From: Paraburkholderia sp. C35
Lineage (GTDB): Bacteria > Pseudomonadota > Gammaproteobacteria > Burkholderiales > Burkholderiaceae
Direction: 5' to 3'
DNA length: 64,000 bases
Assembly (NCBI RefSeq): GCF_003121405.1
Contig: NZ_QBUY01000020.1
Coordinates: 27,602-91,601 of the forward strand
Shown: piece after piece, positions 37,726 through 47,025 of the stretch
Position numbering within the stretch: position 1 is the stretch's first letter
How the letters are laid out: each line of letters begins with the position of its first letter
The notes under the pieces: generated by a model
Databases searched by the model: none
Seen by the model: the letters and a program-made list of their open reading frames with translations, nothing else
Told to the model about the DNA's origin: nothing
Program-made: the position numbers and the translations under genes

Positions 37726-37855
37726 TCGTGTGACCTGCGGTAAATACGGGGTTTCCCCTGACGTTTTTAAACGCGCCTGATAAAGATCATTTCGAGCGCA
37801 CGTTAATGCCTGGCAGATCTTTCGGTGGAAACCCTTTTCTCTGGATGGACGCACT

Positions 37856-37885
37856 TTTACGTGCATTCATGAATGTATATATAAT
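37856..37885 (+). promoter_or_regulatory. Promoter and AcrR-like operator of efflux operon
   Basis: A perfect 12-bp palindrome CATTCATGAATG (37864-37875) sits inside a 24-bp dyad (37858-37881) that matches the E. coli AcrR operator, as I remember it, at about 19 of 24 positions. TATAAT at 37880-37885 and TTTACG at 37856-37861 are spaced 18 bp, so the operator fills the promoter spacer. Confidence 0.7.
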
Positions 37886-38148
37886 AGCACCCCATCGATC
37901 GGATGACTCATGTCTCGGTGAACGGTTAATATCCGTCACTGTTGTCTTTTCAAATACCTTGCACTGCCTCAACAACCAGGCAGTGTGGTGCGGCATTTCC
38001 CGGTTTGGCGCATTTCCCAATGGGTGCCCCGCAGGAAAAGCATGCGTGGGCATCCGGTCATGGCGTCGTCAAGACGCCAAGGTGCGCAGCCTCTCCGGAG
38101 AGGGATGCACGCACTTTTTCCTTCTCAGTCTTTGACAGAGGTTGCTCC

Positions 38149-39384
38149 ATGCGCGTCGAACGGGTTCCATTCCGCTTACTCACTGCCGCGACGGCTGCCG
38201 TAATGCTGGCAGCATGCGGACAAAAACAATCAGCACCTCCGCCTCAAGCTCCCGAAGTCGGCGTCGTGACGGTCCAGCCGCAGGCCGTGCCCGTCGTGAC
38301 CGAACTGCCGGGCCGCACCAGCGCGTTCCTCGTCGCGCAGGTGCGCGCGCGGGTCGACGGCATCGTGCTGCGCCGCGAATTCACGGAAGGCGCGCAGGTC
38401 AAGGCCGGCCAGCGTCTGTACAAGATCGATCCGGCGCCGTACATCGCCACGCTGAACAACGCGAAGGCATCGTTGGCCAAGGCGCAGGCGAACCTGGTCT
38501 CGACCACCGCGCAGGCCAACCGCTACAAGGTGCTGGTCGCGGCCAACGCGGTCTCGAAACAGGATTACGACAACGCGGTCGCATCTGAAGGCCAGGCCGC
38601 CGCCGACGTCGCAGCCGGCAAGGCCGCCGTCGATACCGCGCAGATCAACCTCGGCTATACGGACGTCGTGTCGCCCGTAACGGGTCAGGTCGGCATTTCG
38701 CAGGTCACGCCGGGCGCTTACGTGCAGGCCAGCCAGGCCACGCTGATGTCGACCGTGCAGCAGCTCGATCCCGTCTATGTCGACGTCACGCAGTCGAGCC
38801 TCGCGGGCCTCAAGCTGCGCCGCGAAATCCAGGCGGGCCGTCTGAAGACGAACGGCCCGAACGCCGCCCAGGTCGAGCTGGTGCTGGAAGACGGCCGCGT
38901 CTATTCGGAGAAGGGCAGGCTGCAGTTCACCGACGTCACGGTCGATCAGACCACGGGCTCGGTGCCCATTCGCGCGATCTTCCAGAACAAGGACCACGTG
39001 CTGCTGCCGGGCATGTTCGTGCGCGCGCGCATCGAGGAAGGCGTCAACGAAAACGCGCTGCTGGTGCCGCAGATCGGCGTCACGCATGACCAGAAGGGCC
39101 AGCCGACGGCACTCGTCCTCAACAAGGACGACAAGGTCGAACTGCACCAGCTGCAGGCTACGGCGACTTACGGCCAGTACTGGGTGGTCGAAGGCGGCCT
39201 GAATGCCGGCGACCGCGTGATCGTGAACGGCGTCGACAAGGTGCGTCCGGGCGCAACGGCCAAGGCCGTCCCCGCGCAACTGCCGCCGTCGCCTGCTTCG
39301 GACGCCGCCGCTGTAGCCGCACCGGCATCGGGCGCACAGCCAGCCAGCGGCGCAGCCGCGGCCTCCGCTGCATCGGGCGCGTAA
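38149..39384 (+). CDS. RND efflux periplasmic adaptor lipoprotein
   Basis: Membrane fusion protein of a tripartite HAE1-type drug efflux pump, 411 residues. The lipobox MLAAC puts the anchor on Cys23. The two lipoyl half-motifs lie around VRARVDGIVLRREFTEGAQV and VVSPVTGQVGISQVTPGAYV, with a coiled-coil hairpin between them (NAKASLAKAQANL region). The C-terminus is Ala/Ser/Pro-rich. The ATG at 38149 is chosen as the start of the signal peptide. It is 18 bp upstream of the inner-membrane pump gene. It resembles AcrA/MexA/BpeA. Confidence 0.94.
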   Translation: MRVERVPFRLLTAATAAVMLAACGQKQSAPPPQAPEVGVVTVQPQAVPVVTELPGRTSAFLVAQVRARVDGIVLRREFTEGAQVKAGQRLYKIDPAPYIATLNNAKASLAKAQANLVSTTAQANRYKVLVAANAVSKQDYDNAVASEGQAAADVAAGKAAVDTAQINLGYTDVVSPVTGQVGISQVTPGAYVQASQATLMSTVQQLDPVYVDVTQSSLAGLKLRREIQAGRLKTNGPNAAQVELVLEDGRVYSEKGRLQFTDVTVDQTTGSVPIRAIFQNKDHVLLPGMFVRARIEEGVNENALLVPQIGVTHDQKGQPTALVLNKDDKVELHQLQATATYGQYWVVEGGLNAGDRVIVNGVDKVRPGATAKAVPAQLPPSPASDAAAVAAPASGAQPASGAAAASAASGA

Positions 39385-39402
39385 TCAAAGGGAGCCTGCT
39401 TC

Positions 39403-42400
39403 ATGGCAAAGTTTTTTATCGATCGCCCGATCTTCGCGTGGGTGATCGCCATCATTCTGATGCTGGCGGGTCTGGCGTCGATCTTCACGTTGCCGGTCGC
39501 GCAATATCCGACGATTGCGCCGCCGGCCGTGCAGATCAGCGCGACGTATCCGGGTGCATCGGCGAAGACGGTGGAAAACACCGTCACGCAGGTGATCGAG
39601 CAGCAGATGAGCGGCCTCGACCACTTGCTGTACCTGTCGTCCACGTCTGACGACTCGGGCACGGCCACCATCACGCTGACGTTCGCTGCAGGCACCAACC
39701 CTGACATCGCGCAGGTGCAGGTGCAGAACAAGCTGCAGCTGGCGACGCCGCTGCTGCCGCAAGCGGTGCAGCAGCTCGGCACGAAAGTGACCAAATCGAG
39801 CAGCAGCTTCCTGCTGGTGATGGCGTTCGTGTCGACCGACGGCAGCATGAACAAGTACGACCTGGCGAACTACGTCGCGTCGAACGTTCAGGATCCCGTC
39901 AGCCGGATCGACGGCGTGGGTACGGTGACGCTGTTCGGTACGCAGTACGCAATGCGCATCTGGCTGGACGCCAACAAGTTGACCAATTTCGGTCTGACGC
40001 CGGTGGATGTCCAGACCGCGCTGCAGGCGCAGAACGTTCAGGTGGCGGGCGGCTCGCTGGGTGGCACGCCGTCGGTGCCGGGCCAGTTGCTGCAGGCGAC
40101 GATCAGCGAGGCAACGCTGCTGTCTACGCCGGAACAGTTCGGCAACATCCTGCTCAAGGTCAACCAGGACGGTTCGCAGGTGCGTCTGAGGGACGTCTCG
40201 CGCATCGAGCTGGGCGGCGAAAACTACAACTTCGACACCAAGTACAACGGTCAGCCGACGGCGGGCTTCGGTATCCAGCTGGCGACGGGCGCGAACGCGC
40301 TGGCGACGGCGAAGGCCGTGCGCGACAAGATCGACCAGTTGTCGAAGTATTTCCCGCACGGTCTGGTCGTGAAGTACCCGTATGACACGACGCCGTTCGT
40401 GCGCCTGTCTATCGAAGAAGTGGTCAAGACGCTGCTCGAAGGTATCGTGCTGGTGTTCCTGGTCATGTACCTGTTCCTGCAGAACCTGCGCGCCACGCTG
40501 ATCCCGACGATCGCCGTGCCGGTGGTGCTGCTGGGCACGTTCGCGATCATGAGCGCGGTGGGCTTCTCGATCAACGTGCTGTCGATGTTCGGTCTCGTGA
40601 TCGCTATCGGCCTGCTGGTGGACGATGCGATCGTGGTGGTGGAGAACGTCGAGCGGGGGATGTCCGAAGAAGGTTTGTCGCCACGCGAGGCAACCCGCAA
40701 GGCGATGGACCAGATCACGGGCGCGCTGATCGGCGTGGCGCTGGTGCTCTCCGCGGTGTTCGTGCCGGTGGCGTTTTCGGGCGGTTCGGTCGGCGCGATT
40801 TACCGTCAGTTCTCGCTGACGATCGTGGCGGCGATGGTGCTGTCCGTGCTGGTCGCGCTGATTCTGACGCCCGCACTGTGCGCGACGATTCTCAAGCCGA
40901 TTCCGCAGGGCCATCACGAAGTGAAGAAGGGCTTCTTCGGCTGGTTCAATCGCACCTTCGACAAGAGCCGCGACACGTATCACGCGGGCGTGCACCACGT
41001 GATCAAGCGCTCGGGCCGTTGGCTGATCATCTATCTGGGCGTGATCGTCGCGGTGGGCATGTTGTTCGTGCGTCTGCCGAAGTCGTTCCTGCCGGATGAA
41101 GACCAGGGCACGATGTTCGTGCTGGTGCAGACGCCGTCGGGCTCGACGCAGGAAACCACGGCGCGCGCGCTGAAGGACGTGTCCGACTACCTGCTGAACG
41201 ACGAAAAGTCGATCGTCGAATCGACCTTTACCGTGAACGGCTTCAGCTTCGCGGGCCGTGGCCAGAACGCCGGTCTCGTGTTCGTGCGGATGAAGGACTA
41301 CGCGGAACGTCAGCATGCGAACCAGAAGGTGCAGGCGCTGGTCGGCCGAATGTTCATGCACTTCGTCGGCTACAAGAATGCGACCGTGTTCCCGGTCAAT
41401 CCGCCGTCCATTCCTGAACTGGGTACGGCGTCGGGCTTCGACTTCGAACTGCAGGATCGCGCAGGTCTGGGTCACGAAGCGTTGATGGCGGCGCGTAACC
41501 AGCTGCTCGGCATGGCGTCGAAAGACCCGATGCTTGCACAGGTGCGTCCGAACGGGCTGAACGACACGCCGCAGTTCAAGGTGTCGATCGATCACGAGAA
41601 GGCGGCGGCGCAAGGCGTGAGCCTGTCGACCATCGACCAGACGTTTTCGATCGCGTGGGCTTCGCAGTACGTGAACAACTTCCTCGATACGGATAGCCGG
41701 ATCAAGAAGGTGTACGTGCAGTCCGAGCCGCGTTTCCGGATGACACCGGAAAACCTGAACGACTGGTACGTGCGCAATTCGGCGGGTGCGATGGTGCCGT
41801 TCTCGTCGTTCGCCAGCGGCCAGTGGACCTACGGTTCGCCGAAGCTCGAGCGCTACAACGGTATTTCGGCTGTCGAAATCCAGGGTCAGGCGTCGCCGGG
41901 CAAGTCGACGGGTCAGGCGATGACGGCAATGGAAGCGCTCGCGGCGAAGCTGCCGGCGGGTATCGGCTACGAATGGACGGGTCTGTCGTTCCAGGAACGC
42001 CAGTCGGGTTCGCAGGCGCCGATTCTCTACGGCATCTCGATCCTCGTCGTGTTCCTGTGTCTGGCCGCGCTGTATGAAAGCTGGTCGATTCCGTTCTCGG
42101 TGATCATGGTGGTGCCGCTCGGCGTGCTGGGCGCACTGCTCGCAGCAACGCTGCGCGGGCTGGAGAACGACGTGTTCTTCCAGGTCGGTCTGCTGACCAC
42201 CGTGGGTCTGTCCGCGAAGAACGCGATTCTGATTGTCGAGTTCGCGCGTGAACTGCAGCAGGGGCAAGGCATGGGGCCGGTGGAAGCCGCGCTCGAAGCG
42301 GCGCGTCTGCGGCTGCGTCCTATTCTGATGACGTCGCTCGCGTTCATTCTCGGCGTGATGCCGCTCGCGATCAGTAACGGCGCGGGTTCGGCAAGCCAGC

Positions 42401-42597
42401 ACGCAATCGGTACGGGCGTGATCGGCGGCATGATCACGGCGACCTTCCTCGCGATTTTCATGATCCCGATGTTCTTCGTCGTGATCCGCGCGAAGTTCAC
42501 CGGCGACAAGGAAGACCCGGACGAAGCGATGAAGCACTATAACGAGCACCATCCGCACGACCCGCAGGGTGGCAGCGGCCCGGGCAACGCCAGCTGA
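39403..42597 (+). CDS. RND multidrug efflux inner-membrane transporter (HAE1)
   Basis: A 1064-residue AcrB/MexB-type proton-driven pump, start [20 protein letters not shown]. Twelve transmembrane helices and two large periplasmic loops follow the family plan. The proton-relay Asp-Asp pair lies in [17 protein letters not shown], and the relay lysine in [16 protein letters not shown]. It belongs with the adaptor upstream and the outer-membrane channel 10 bp downstream. The organisation (divergent TetR, A-B-outer membrane) matches BpeAB-OprB of Burkholderia, but orthology was not tested, so no symbol is given. Confidence 0.96.
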   Translation: MAKFFIDRPIFAWVIAIILMLAGLASIFTLPVAQYPTIAPPAVQISATYPGASAKTVENTVTQVIEQQMSGLDHLLYLSSTSDDSGTATITLTFAAGTNPDIAQVQVQNKLQLATPLLPQAVQQLGTKVTKSSSSFLLVMAFVSTDGSMNKYDLANYVASNVQDPVSRIDGVGTVTLFGTQYAMRIWLDANKLTNFGLTPVDVQTALQAQNVQVAGGSLGGTPSVPGQLLQATISEATLLSTPEQFGNILLKVNQDGSQVRLRDVSRIELGGENYNFDTKYNGQPTAGFGIQLATGANALATAKAVRDKIDQLSKYFPHGLVVKYPYDTTPFVRLSIEEVVKTLLEGIVLVFLVMYLFLQNLRATLIPTIAVPVVLLGTFAIMSAVGFSINVLSMFGLVIAIGLLVDDAIVVVENVERGMSEEGLSPREATRKAMDQITGALIGVALVLSAVFVPVAFSGGSVGAIYRQFSLTIVAAMVLSVLVALILTPALCATILKPIPQGHHEVKKGFFGWFNRTFDKSRDTYHAGVHHVIKRSGRWLIIYLGVIVAVGMLFVRLPKSFLPDEDQGTMFVLVQTPSGSTQETTARALKDVSDYLLNDEKSIVESTFTVNGFSFAGRGQNAGLVFVRMKDYAERQHANQKVQALVGRMFMHFVGYKNATVFPVNPPSIPELGTASGFDFELQDRAGLGHEALMAARNQLLGMASKDPMLAQVRPNGLNDTPQFKVSIDHEKAAAQGVSLSTIDQTFSIAWASQYVNNFLDTDSRIKKVYVQSEPRFRMTPENLNDWYVRNSAGAMVPFSSFASGQWTYGSPKLERYNGISAVEIQGQASPGKSTGQAMTAMEALAAKLPAGIGYEWTGLSFQERQSGSQAPILYGISILVVFLCLAALYESWSIPFSVIMVVPLGVLGALLAATLRGLENDVFFQVGLLTTVGLSAKNAILIVEFARELQQGQGMGPVEAALEAARLRLRPILMTSLAFILGVMPLAISNGAGSASQHAIGTGVIGGMITATFLAIFMIPMFFVVIRAKFTGDKEDPDEAMKHYNEHHPHDPQGGSGPGNAS

Positions 42598-42607
42598 GGA
42601 CATTGAG

Positions 42608-44125
42608 ATGCTTAAATATTCTTTGATGGCAGTGGCTGTCGCGGTGGTCGCCGCGGGCTGCACGATGGAACCGAAGTATCACCAGCCGGCCGCGCCCGTC
42701 TCGGGCGCGTTCCCGAGCGACGGCGTGTACGCGACGCAGCCCGTGCCAGGCGCGGGTGCGCGTTCGGCGAACGGTCAGGCGGCCGTGGATATCGGCTGGC
42801 GTGACTTCTTCGTCGATCAGCGGCTTCAGCAACTGATCGAGATCGCGCTGAAGAACAATCGCGATCTGCGCGTGTCGGTGCTGAATATCGAGGCTTCGCG
42901 CGCACAGTATCAGATCGCGCGCGCAGCGTTGATGCCGACACTCGACGCGTCCGCGTCGCAGACGAAGCAGCGCACGCCGAAGGATCTGTCGTTCTTCGGC
43001 AATACGATCTCCAACCAGTATTCGGTCGGTCTGAATGCCTCGTGGGAAATCGACTTCTTCGGCCGCATTCGCAGCCTGAAGGATCAGGCGCTCGCGCAAT
43101 ATCTGTCGACGGCGCAGGCACGCAAGGCGGCGGAGATCGCGCTCGTTGCGTCGGTGGCGGATCAGTATCTGACGCTGCTGGCCTATGACGATCTGCTGAA
43201 GGTCACGCAGGACACGCTCAAGACCGCGCAAGAGTCGTATCGCATCACCAAGCTGCAATACGACACGGGCACGGGTTCTGAACTGGATCTGCGTCAGGCT
43301 GAGACAGTTGTCGAACAGGCGCAAGCGAATCTGCAGGCGCAGGCGCGTTTGCGGGCGCAGGCTGAGAATGCGCTCGTCTTGTTGGTCGGCGAGCCGTTGC
43401 CGTCTGATCTCGCACCTGGTCTCGCGCTGAACGGCCAGGATCTGCTGACCGATATTCCTGCCGGTCTGCCGTCCGATCTGCTCACGCGCCGTCCCGACAT
43501 CATGGAAGCTGAGCAGAACCTGCAGGCCGCCAACGCGAATATCGGCGCAGCGCGCGCAGCGTTCTTCCCGCGTGTTTCGCTGACGGGTAGCTTCGGCACG
43601 CTGAGTCCGACGCTCGGCGGGCTGTTCACGCCGGGTTCGGCGGCGTGGAGTTTCGCGCCGCAAATCCCGCTGCCGATTTTCGAAGGCGGCGAGAACAAGG
43701 CGAACCTCGATCTCGCGACCGTGCAGAAGAACATCCAGGTCGCGCAGTACGAGAAGGCGATCCAGACGGCGTTCCGTGAAGTGGCCGACGGTCTGGCTGC
43801 GCGCGGCACGTACGACCAGCAGATCCAGGCGCTCGAACGCAACACGTTCGCGGAACAGCGTCGACTCGATCTGTCGGATCTGCGTTACCGCAACGGCGTG
43901 GACAGCTATCTGTCCGTGCTGACGGCGCAAACCGATCTGTATTCGTCGCAGCAGTCGTTGATCACGGCACGCATGCAGCGCCTGACGAATCTCGTCGATC
44001 TGTACAAGGCACTCGGCGGCGGCTGGATCGAGCGCGCGGGCGAGCAGCCTCGCCCTGCCGATGCACCTGTCGACTACGGTGCGGCGAGCGCACCGGTTGC
44101 CGCGTCCGCAGCGAAGGCTGGATAG
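42608..44125 (+). CDS. RND efflux outer-membrane channel lipoprotein (NodT family)
   Basis: A 505-residue TolC-like outer-membrane factor of the OprM/NodT type. The lipobox VVAAGC gives acylated Cys18. Two structural repeats with WEIDFFGRIRSLKDQALAQY, LTRRPDIMEAEQNLQAANAN and LDLSDLRYRNGVDSYLSVL are typical. The C-terminus ends in an Ala/Pro tail. The ATG at 42608 follows GAGGACATTGAG. It is the last gene of the efflux operon, which ends at the terminator at 44177-44208. Confidence 0.94.
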   Translation: MLKYSLMAVAVAVVAAGCTMEPKYHQPAAPVSGAFPSDGVYATQPVPGAGARSANGQAAVDIGWRDFFVDQRLQQLIEIALKNNRDLRVSVLNIEASRAQYQIARAALMPTLDASASQTKQRTPKDLSFFGNTISNQYSVGLNASWEIDFFGRIRSLKDQALAQYLSTAQARKAAEIALVASVADQYLTLLAYDDLLKVTQDTLKTAQESYRITKLQYDTGTGSELDLRQAETVVEQAQANLQAQARLRAQAENALVLLVGEPLPSDLAPGLALNGQDLLTDIPAGLPSDLLTRRPDIMEAEQNLQAANANIGAARAAFFPRVSLTGSFGTLSPTLGGLFTPGSAAWSFAPQIPLPIFEGGENKANLDLATVQKNIQVAQYEKAIQTAFREVADGLAARGTYDQQIQALERNTFAEQRRLDLSDLRYRNGVDSYLSVLTAQTDLYSSQQSLITARMQRLTNLVDLYKALGGGWIERAGEQPRPADAPVDYGAASAPVAASAAKAG

Positions 44126-44176
44126 TCAGGCCGGATCAGGACGACAGTTTCGTTGTTTCTCTCGTAGTTCACAAGA

Positions 44177-44208
44177 AAACGCCACGGCAAGCCGTGGCGT
44201 TTTTTTTC
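44177..44208 (+). terminator. Intrinsic terminator of efflux operon
   Basis: AACGCCACGGC (44178-44188) pairs with GCCGTGGCGTT (44191-44201) around AA, followed by an uninterrupted T run through 44207. It separates the efflux operon from the toxin-antitoxin-like pair. Confidence 0.93.
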
Positions 44209-44318
44209 GCTCCTACAAATCTTGTCCGGATGGATAGTTAAGGTATCCAGATCGTTTTATAGCGTCGCGAACCGCTAGCATGGAGTGCGGATCAATCAAG
44301 CCTGATGATCCACGGAAT

Positions 44319-44354
44319 GGTTGTCAATTGACAACCGTGTGGAGGCGCTATAGA
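44319..44354 (+). promoter_or_regulatory. Palindromic operator and promoter of HicA-like/HTH module
   Basis: GGTTGTCAATTGACAACC (44319-44336) is a perfect 18-bp palindrome. Its right arm contains the -35 hexamer TTGACA (44328-44333); TATAGA at 44349-44354 (15-bp spacing) is the best -10. The arrangement suggests autorepression by the downstream HTH protein. The remaining spacer from 44209 also holds an inverted repeat GGATA-N7-TATCC at 44232-44248. Confidence 0.55.
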
Positions 44355-44366
44355 CTGGAGTCATTC

Positions 44367-44744
44367 ATGAATCGGCGAACGCATTCAAAGAAGGAAGTAG
44401 AGTCGGCACTTGACTATGCGGAAGCAAACGGTTGGCGCGTCGTACCTGCAACGGGTACTGGGCACGCTTGGGGGCGCATGTATTGCCCTTACAACGACAC
44501 CGAATGCAGATGCGGAGAGTTTTGCATTTCAAGCATCTGGTGCACGCCGCGCAATGTCGAAGGCCATGCCAGAACGCTGCGCAGGATCGTTGAGAACTGC
44601 GCGCCGCATCGGCGAAAGGTCATTCCGTTACGCGTCATGTCGGACGCGAAACAGAGCGCCCGCGTGCGCGATGCAGACGGACAGGAACAGCAACAGGAAC
44701 AAGGGAAGGAAAAGGAGCGAGCATGGAATACACCTTCACGCTGA
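44367..44744 (+). CDS. HicA-like small Cys-rich protein, candidate toxin
   Basis: A 125-residue protein. The core (about 8-80) has the helix-strand-strand-strand-helix order expected for a HicA/dsRBD-like fold: SKKEVESALDYAEANGWRVV, then a TGTGHAWGRMYC strand pair and TPRNVEGHARTLRRIVENC as the last helix. His33 occupies the place of the catalytic histidine of HicA mRNA interferases. Cysteines at 40, 47, 49, 53, 59 and 78 could bind zinc. The C-terminus is Gln/Glu-rich and overlaps the next gene by 22 bp. I use the ATG at 44367 (GGAG 6 bases upstream). Toxin function is inference. Confidence 0.6.
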   Translation: MNRRTHSKKEVESALDYAEANGWRVVPATGTGHAWGRMYCPYNDTECRCGEFCISSIWCTPRNVEGHARTLRRIVENCAPHRRKVIPLRVMSDAKQSARVRDADGQEQQQEQGKEKERAWNTPSR

Positions 44745-45247
44745 AGTACCGTCTGAGCGCGGATGACCGCGATCACGACGAGATCATCGAGCGTCTCGCG
44801 GCCGAAGGCTGCGACGATGCCACCGTGGGTGTCGGGCAGCCGGGGCGGCTGGCGCTCGCATTCGCGCGCGAGTCGAAGAGCGCGACACATGCGCTCGTCA
44901 GCGCGCTGAAAGACGTGCGTCGCGCGGTGCCGGGCGCGCAACTGGTCGAGGCCGCGCCAGACTTCGTCGGGCTGACGGACGTCGCGGAAGTGACGGGCGT
45001 ATCGCGCCAGAATATGCGCAAGCTGATGCAGTCACACGCGACGGAATTTCCCTCGCCCGTTCACGAAGGCAGCACGTCGCTGTGGCATCTGTCAGATGTG
45101 CTCGAATGGATGCATGGCCGTGGCGGCTACGACATCGCACCCGAAGTGTTCGAAGTCGCGCAGTCGGCGAAACAGCTCAATCTGATGAAGGAGGCGCGTG
45201 ATCTGCAGCCCAAGGTGACGCGGCACTTCAACAACCTGGTCGCCTGA
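44723..45247 (+). CDS. HTH DNA-binding protein, candidate antitoxin
   Basis: A 174-residue protein. Residues 1-80 form an alternating strand-helix domain (YTFTLKYRLSADDRDHDEII, VGQPGRLALAFARE) that I cannot name. Residues 81-128 are a helix-turn-helix of the excisionase/MerR type: VGLTDVAEVTGVSRQNMRKL followed by LWHLSDVLEWMHGRGG. The C-terminal helix (AQSAKQLNLMKEARDLQP) may dimerise or bind the partner. It overlaps the HicA-like gene and has AAGGAG before its ATG, so the two are translationally coupled. It is not HicB-like. Predicted role: repressor of its own operon and antitoxin; not proven. Confidence 0.65.
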   Translation: MEYTFTLKYRLSADDRDHDEIIERLAAEGCDDATVGVGQPGRLALAFARESKSATHALVSALKDVRRAVPGAQLVEAAPDFVGLTDVAEVTGVSRQNMRKLMQSHATEFPSPVHEGSTSLWHLSDVLEWMHGRGGYDIAPEVFEVAQSAKQLNLMKEARDLQPKVTRHFNNLVA

Positions 45248-45268
45248 TGTGCCTGTGGAATGTGACAG

Positions 45269-45296
45269 CGTGCGCACAACCTGGGTCATGCGCACG
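45269..45296. other. Inverted repeat between convergent genes
   Basis: CGTGCGCA (45269-45276) and TGCGCACG (45289-45296) make an 8-bp stem with a 12-base loop between the HTH gene and the convergent permease gene. There is no T tract, so its role as a terminator is weak. Confidence 0.35.
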
Positions 45297-45322
45297 CGGG
45301 TGAGGCGTAATACGGCTGTTGG

Positions 45323-46738
45323 TTAGTGAAGGTCTGCGGCGCGCAGCATTTCGTCGCCGGCAATGGAATCGTCCTTGCCGCCACGACCGTCGAAGTCGTG
45401 GCCGGCGCGGCGAATGTCGCGGGTCGCGGCGCGTTCGCCCTTCACGCCGTTGAAGATCAGGTTCAGCACCACAGCGGAAACCGACGCCAGCAGAATGCCG
45501 CTATGCAGAAGCGGCGACAGTGCCGGCGGCAGTTTCGCGAAGAAGTGCGGCGAGACCACGGGCACAAGGCCGAAACCGATGCTGACAGCGACGATAAAGA
45601 GGTTGTGATGGTTCTTCACGAAATCGACTTTCGAGAGCACCTTGATACCGTTCGCGGCAACCATGCCGAACATCACGATGCCTGCACCGCCCAGCACGAA
45701 CGCGGGCACCGATGCGACCACCTGCGCCATCTTCGGGAACAGGCCGAGCAGCACCAGAATCACGCCGCCCGTCGCGCAGACAAACCGGCTCTTGACGCCT
45801 GTCACGCCGATCAGACCGACGTTTTGTGAGAACGACGTATGCGGGAACGAGTTGAAGAGGCCGCCAATCAGCGTGCCCAGACCATCCACACGCAGGCCTC
45901 GCACGAGTGTCTTCTGATCGACGGGACGGTCCACCATGTCGCCGACGGCCAGAAACATGCCCGTCGATTCGATAAACGTCACGAACATCACGGTGACCAT
46001 CGTGGCGATCGAGAGCGGATCGAAGTGCGGCAGCCCAAAGTGAAAGGGCATCACGAATCCGACCCACGGCGCATGCGTCACGCCGTCCATGTTGACGCGT
46101 CCCAGCAATGCGGCAATCACGAACCCAGCCACAATGCCGAGCAGCACCGAAATATTCGCGATAAAGCCTTTGCCGAACTTGTTGATCAGCAGAATCAGCG
46201 TGAGAACCACAAGCGAGAGACCGAGGTAGACGGGGTTACCGTAATCCGGATTGCCGACGCCACCCGCCGCCCAGTTGATGCCGACTTCCATCAGCGAAAG
46301 TCCGATCACGGAGATCACCACGCCCACCACGACTGGCGGGAAGAAGCGCAGCATCTTGCCGATCATCGGTGCGGCAATGATGCCGATGACGCCCGCCGCG
46401 ATGGTCGAGCCGAAAATGTCGAGTATGCCGAGACTGGGATTCGTGCCGATCGCGATCATCGGACCGACGGCAGCGAACGTGCAGCCCATGATCACTGGCA
46501 GGCGGATCCCGAAGATCCACAGGCCAAGCGTCTGGATCAGCGTTGCGATGCCGCAGGAAAACAGGTCGGCGCTGATGAGAAAGGCGATCTGCTCTTTGGG
46601 CAGCTTGAGCGCACTCCCGATGATCAGTGGCACGGCAACGGCCCCTGCATACATCACGAGTACGTGCTGAATGCCGAGCGTCAGCAACTGGCCGAAGGGC
46701 AGTCGCTCGTCGCACGGATGAACCGTGTTCGAGTGCAT
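45323..46738 (-). CDS. NCS2-family xanthine/uric acid-type permease
   Basis: A 471-residue inner-membrane nucleobase:cation symporter with about 14 hydrophobic segments. The NCS2/NAT regions are visible: IMGCTFAAVGPMIAIGTNPS, then FVTFIESTGMFLAVGDMVD and SFSQNVGLIGVTGVKSRFV, the last being the substrate-specificity signature of the xanthine/uric acid clade. The ATG at 46738 follows GGAGAGAGACAAC. A structured element lies about 125 bp upstream. No purine-catabolism gene is adjacent, so the exact purine is not settled. Confidence 0.87.
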   Translation of the reverse strand: MHSNTVHPCDERLPFGQLLTLGIQHVLVMYAGAVAVPLIIGSALKLPKEQIAFLISADLFSCGIATLIQTLGLWIFGIRLPVIMGCTFAAVGPMIAIGTNPSLGILDIFGSTIAAGVIGIIAAPMIGKMLRFFPPVVVGVVISVIGLSLMEVGINWAAGGVGNPDYGNPVYLGLSLVVLTLILLINKFGKGFIANISVLLGIVAGFVIAALLGRVNMDGVTHAPWVGFVMPFHFGLPHFDPLSIATMVTVMFVTFIESTGMFLAVGDMVDRPVDQKTLVRGLRVDGLGTLIGGLFNSFPHTSFSQNVGLIGVTGVKSRFVCATGGVILVLLGLFPKMAQVVASVPAFVLGGAGIVMFGMVAANGIKVLSKVDFVKNHHNLFIVAVSIGFGLVPVVSPHFFAKLPPALSPLLHSGILLASVSAVVLNLIFNGVKGERAATRDIRRAGHDFDGRGGKDDSIAGDEMLRAADLH

Positions 46739-46862
46739 GTTGTCTCTCTCCACATCTGGTTTTGGGATGACTCCAAGGTATGCGGGACTAAAAACCGCGA
46801 CAAGACTGCGGGTTTCTATTTCAACCTTTGCCACGACAATATGGATGAACCAGATTTGGAAC

Positions 46863-46901
46863 GGCTACATCGTGCGAAATCGCGCAAATCCGCCTGTAGC
46901 C
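46863..46901 (-). promoter_or_regulatory. Structured leader element upstream of permease gene
   Basis: Read on the minus strand, GGCTACA and TGTAGCC form a 7-bp stem enclosing a smaller TGCG/CGCA hairpin with an asymmetric purine-rich internal loop. It lies 125-163 bp upstream of the xanthine-type permease start. It could be a purine-sensing leader RNA or a dyad operator. Confidence 0.35.
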
Positions 46902-47025
46902 CTTATGCCATGGTGGCTTGCGGGGATTTCATCAACACGGCCTCCCGTCGCGACGTAAGCGTGCCCGTATGATGTGTATTCCTGTTCGCACATAATGCGT
47001 TTTTGGGGCGCATCGCTTTGGGGGT

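Noticed and set aside
37942-38148. Upstream extension of the efflux adaptor frame
   Set aside because: A lipoprotein signal peptide begins at the ATG at 38149, and upstream residues have no conserved character.
39385-42663. 1092-residue open frame on the minus strand
   Set aside because: It lies entirely antisense to the adaptor end, RND pump and channel start; its His/Arg/Gln-rich translation has no domain features and arises from GC-rich codon bias of the real gene.
44280-44366. Longer start for the HicA-like gene
   Set aside because: It would translate through the palindromic operator and the promoter; the ATG at 44367 has a ribosome binding site and matches the HicA-like core.
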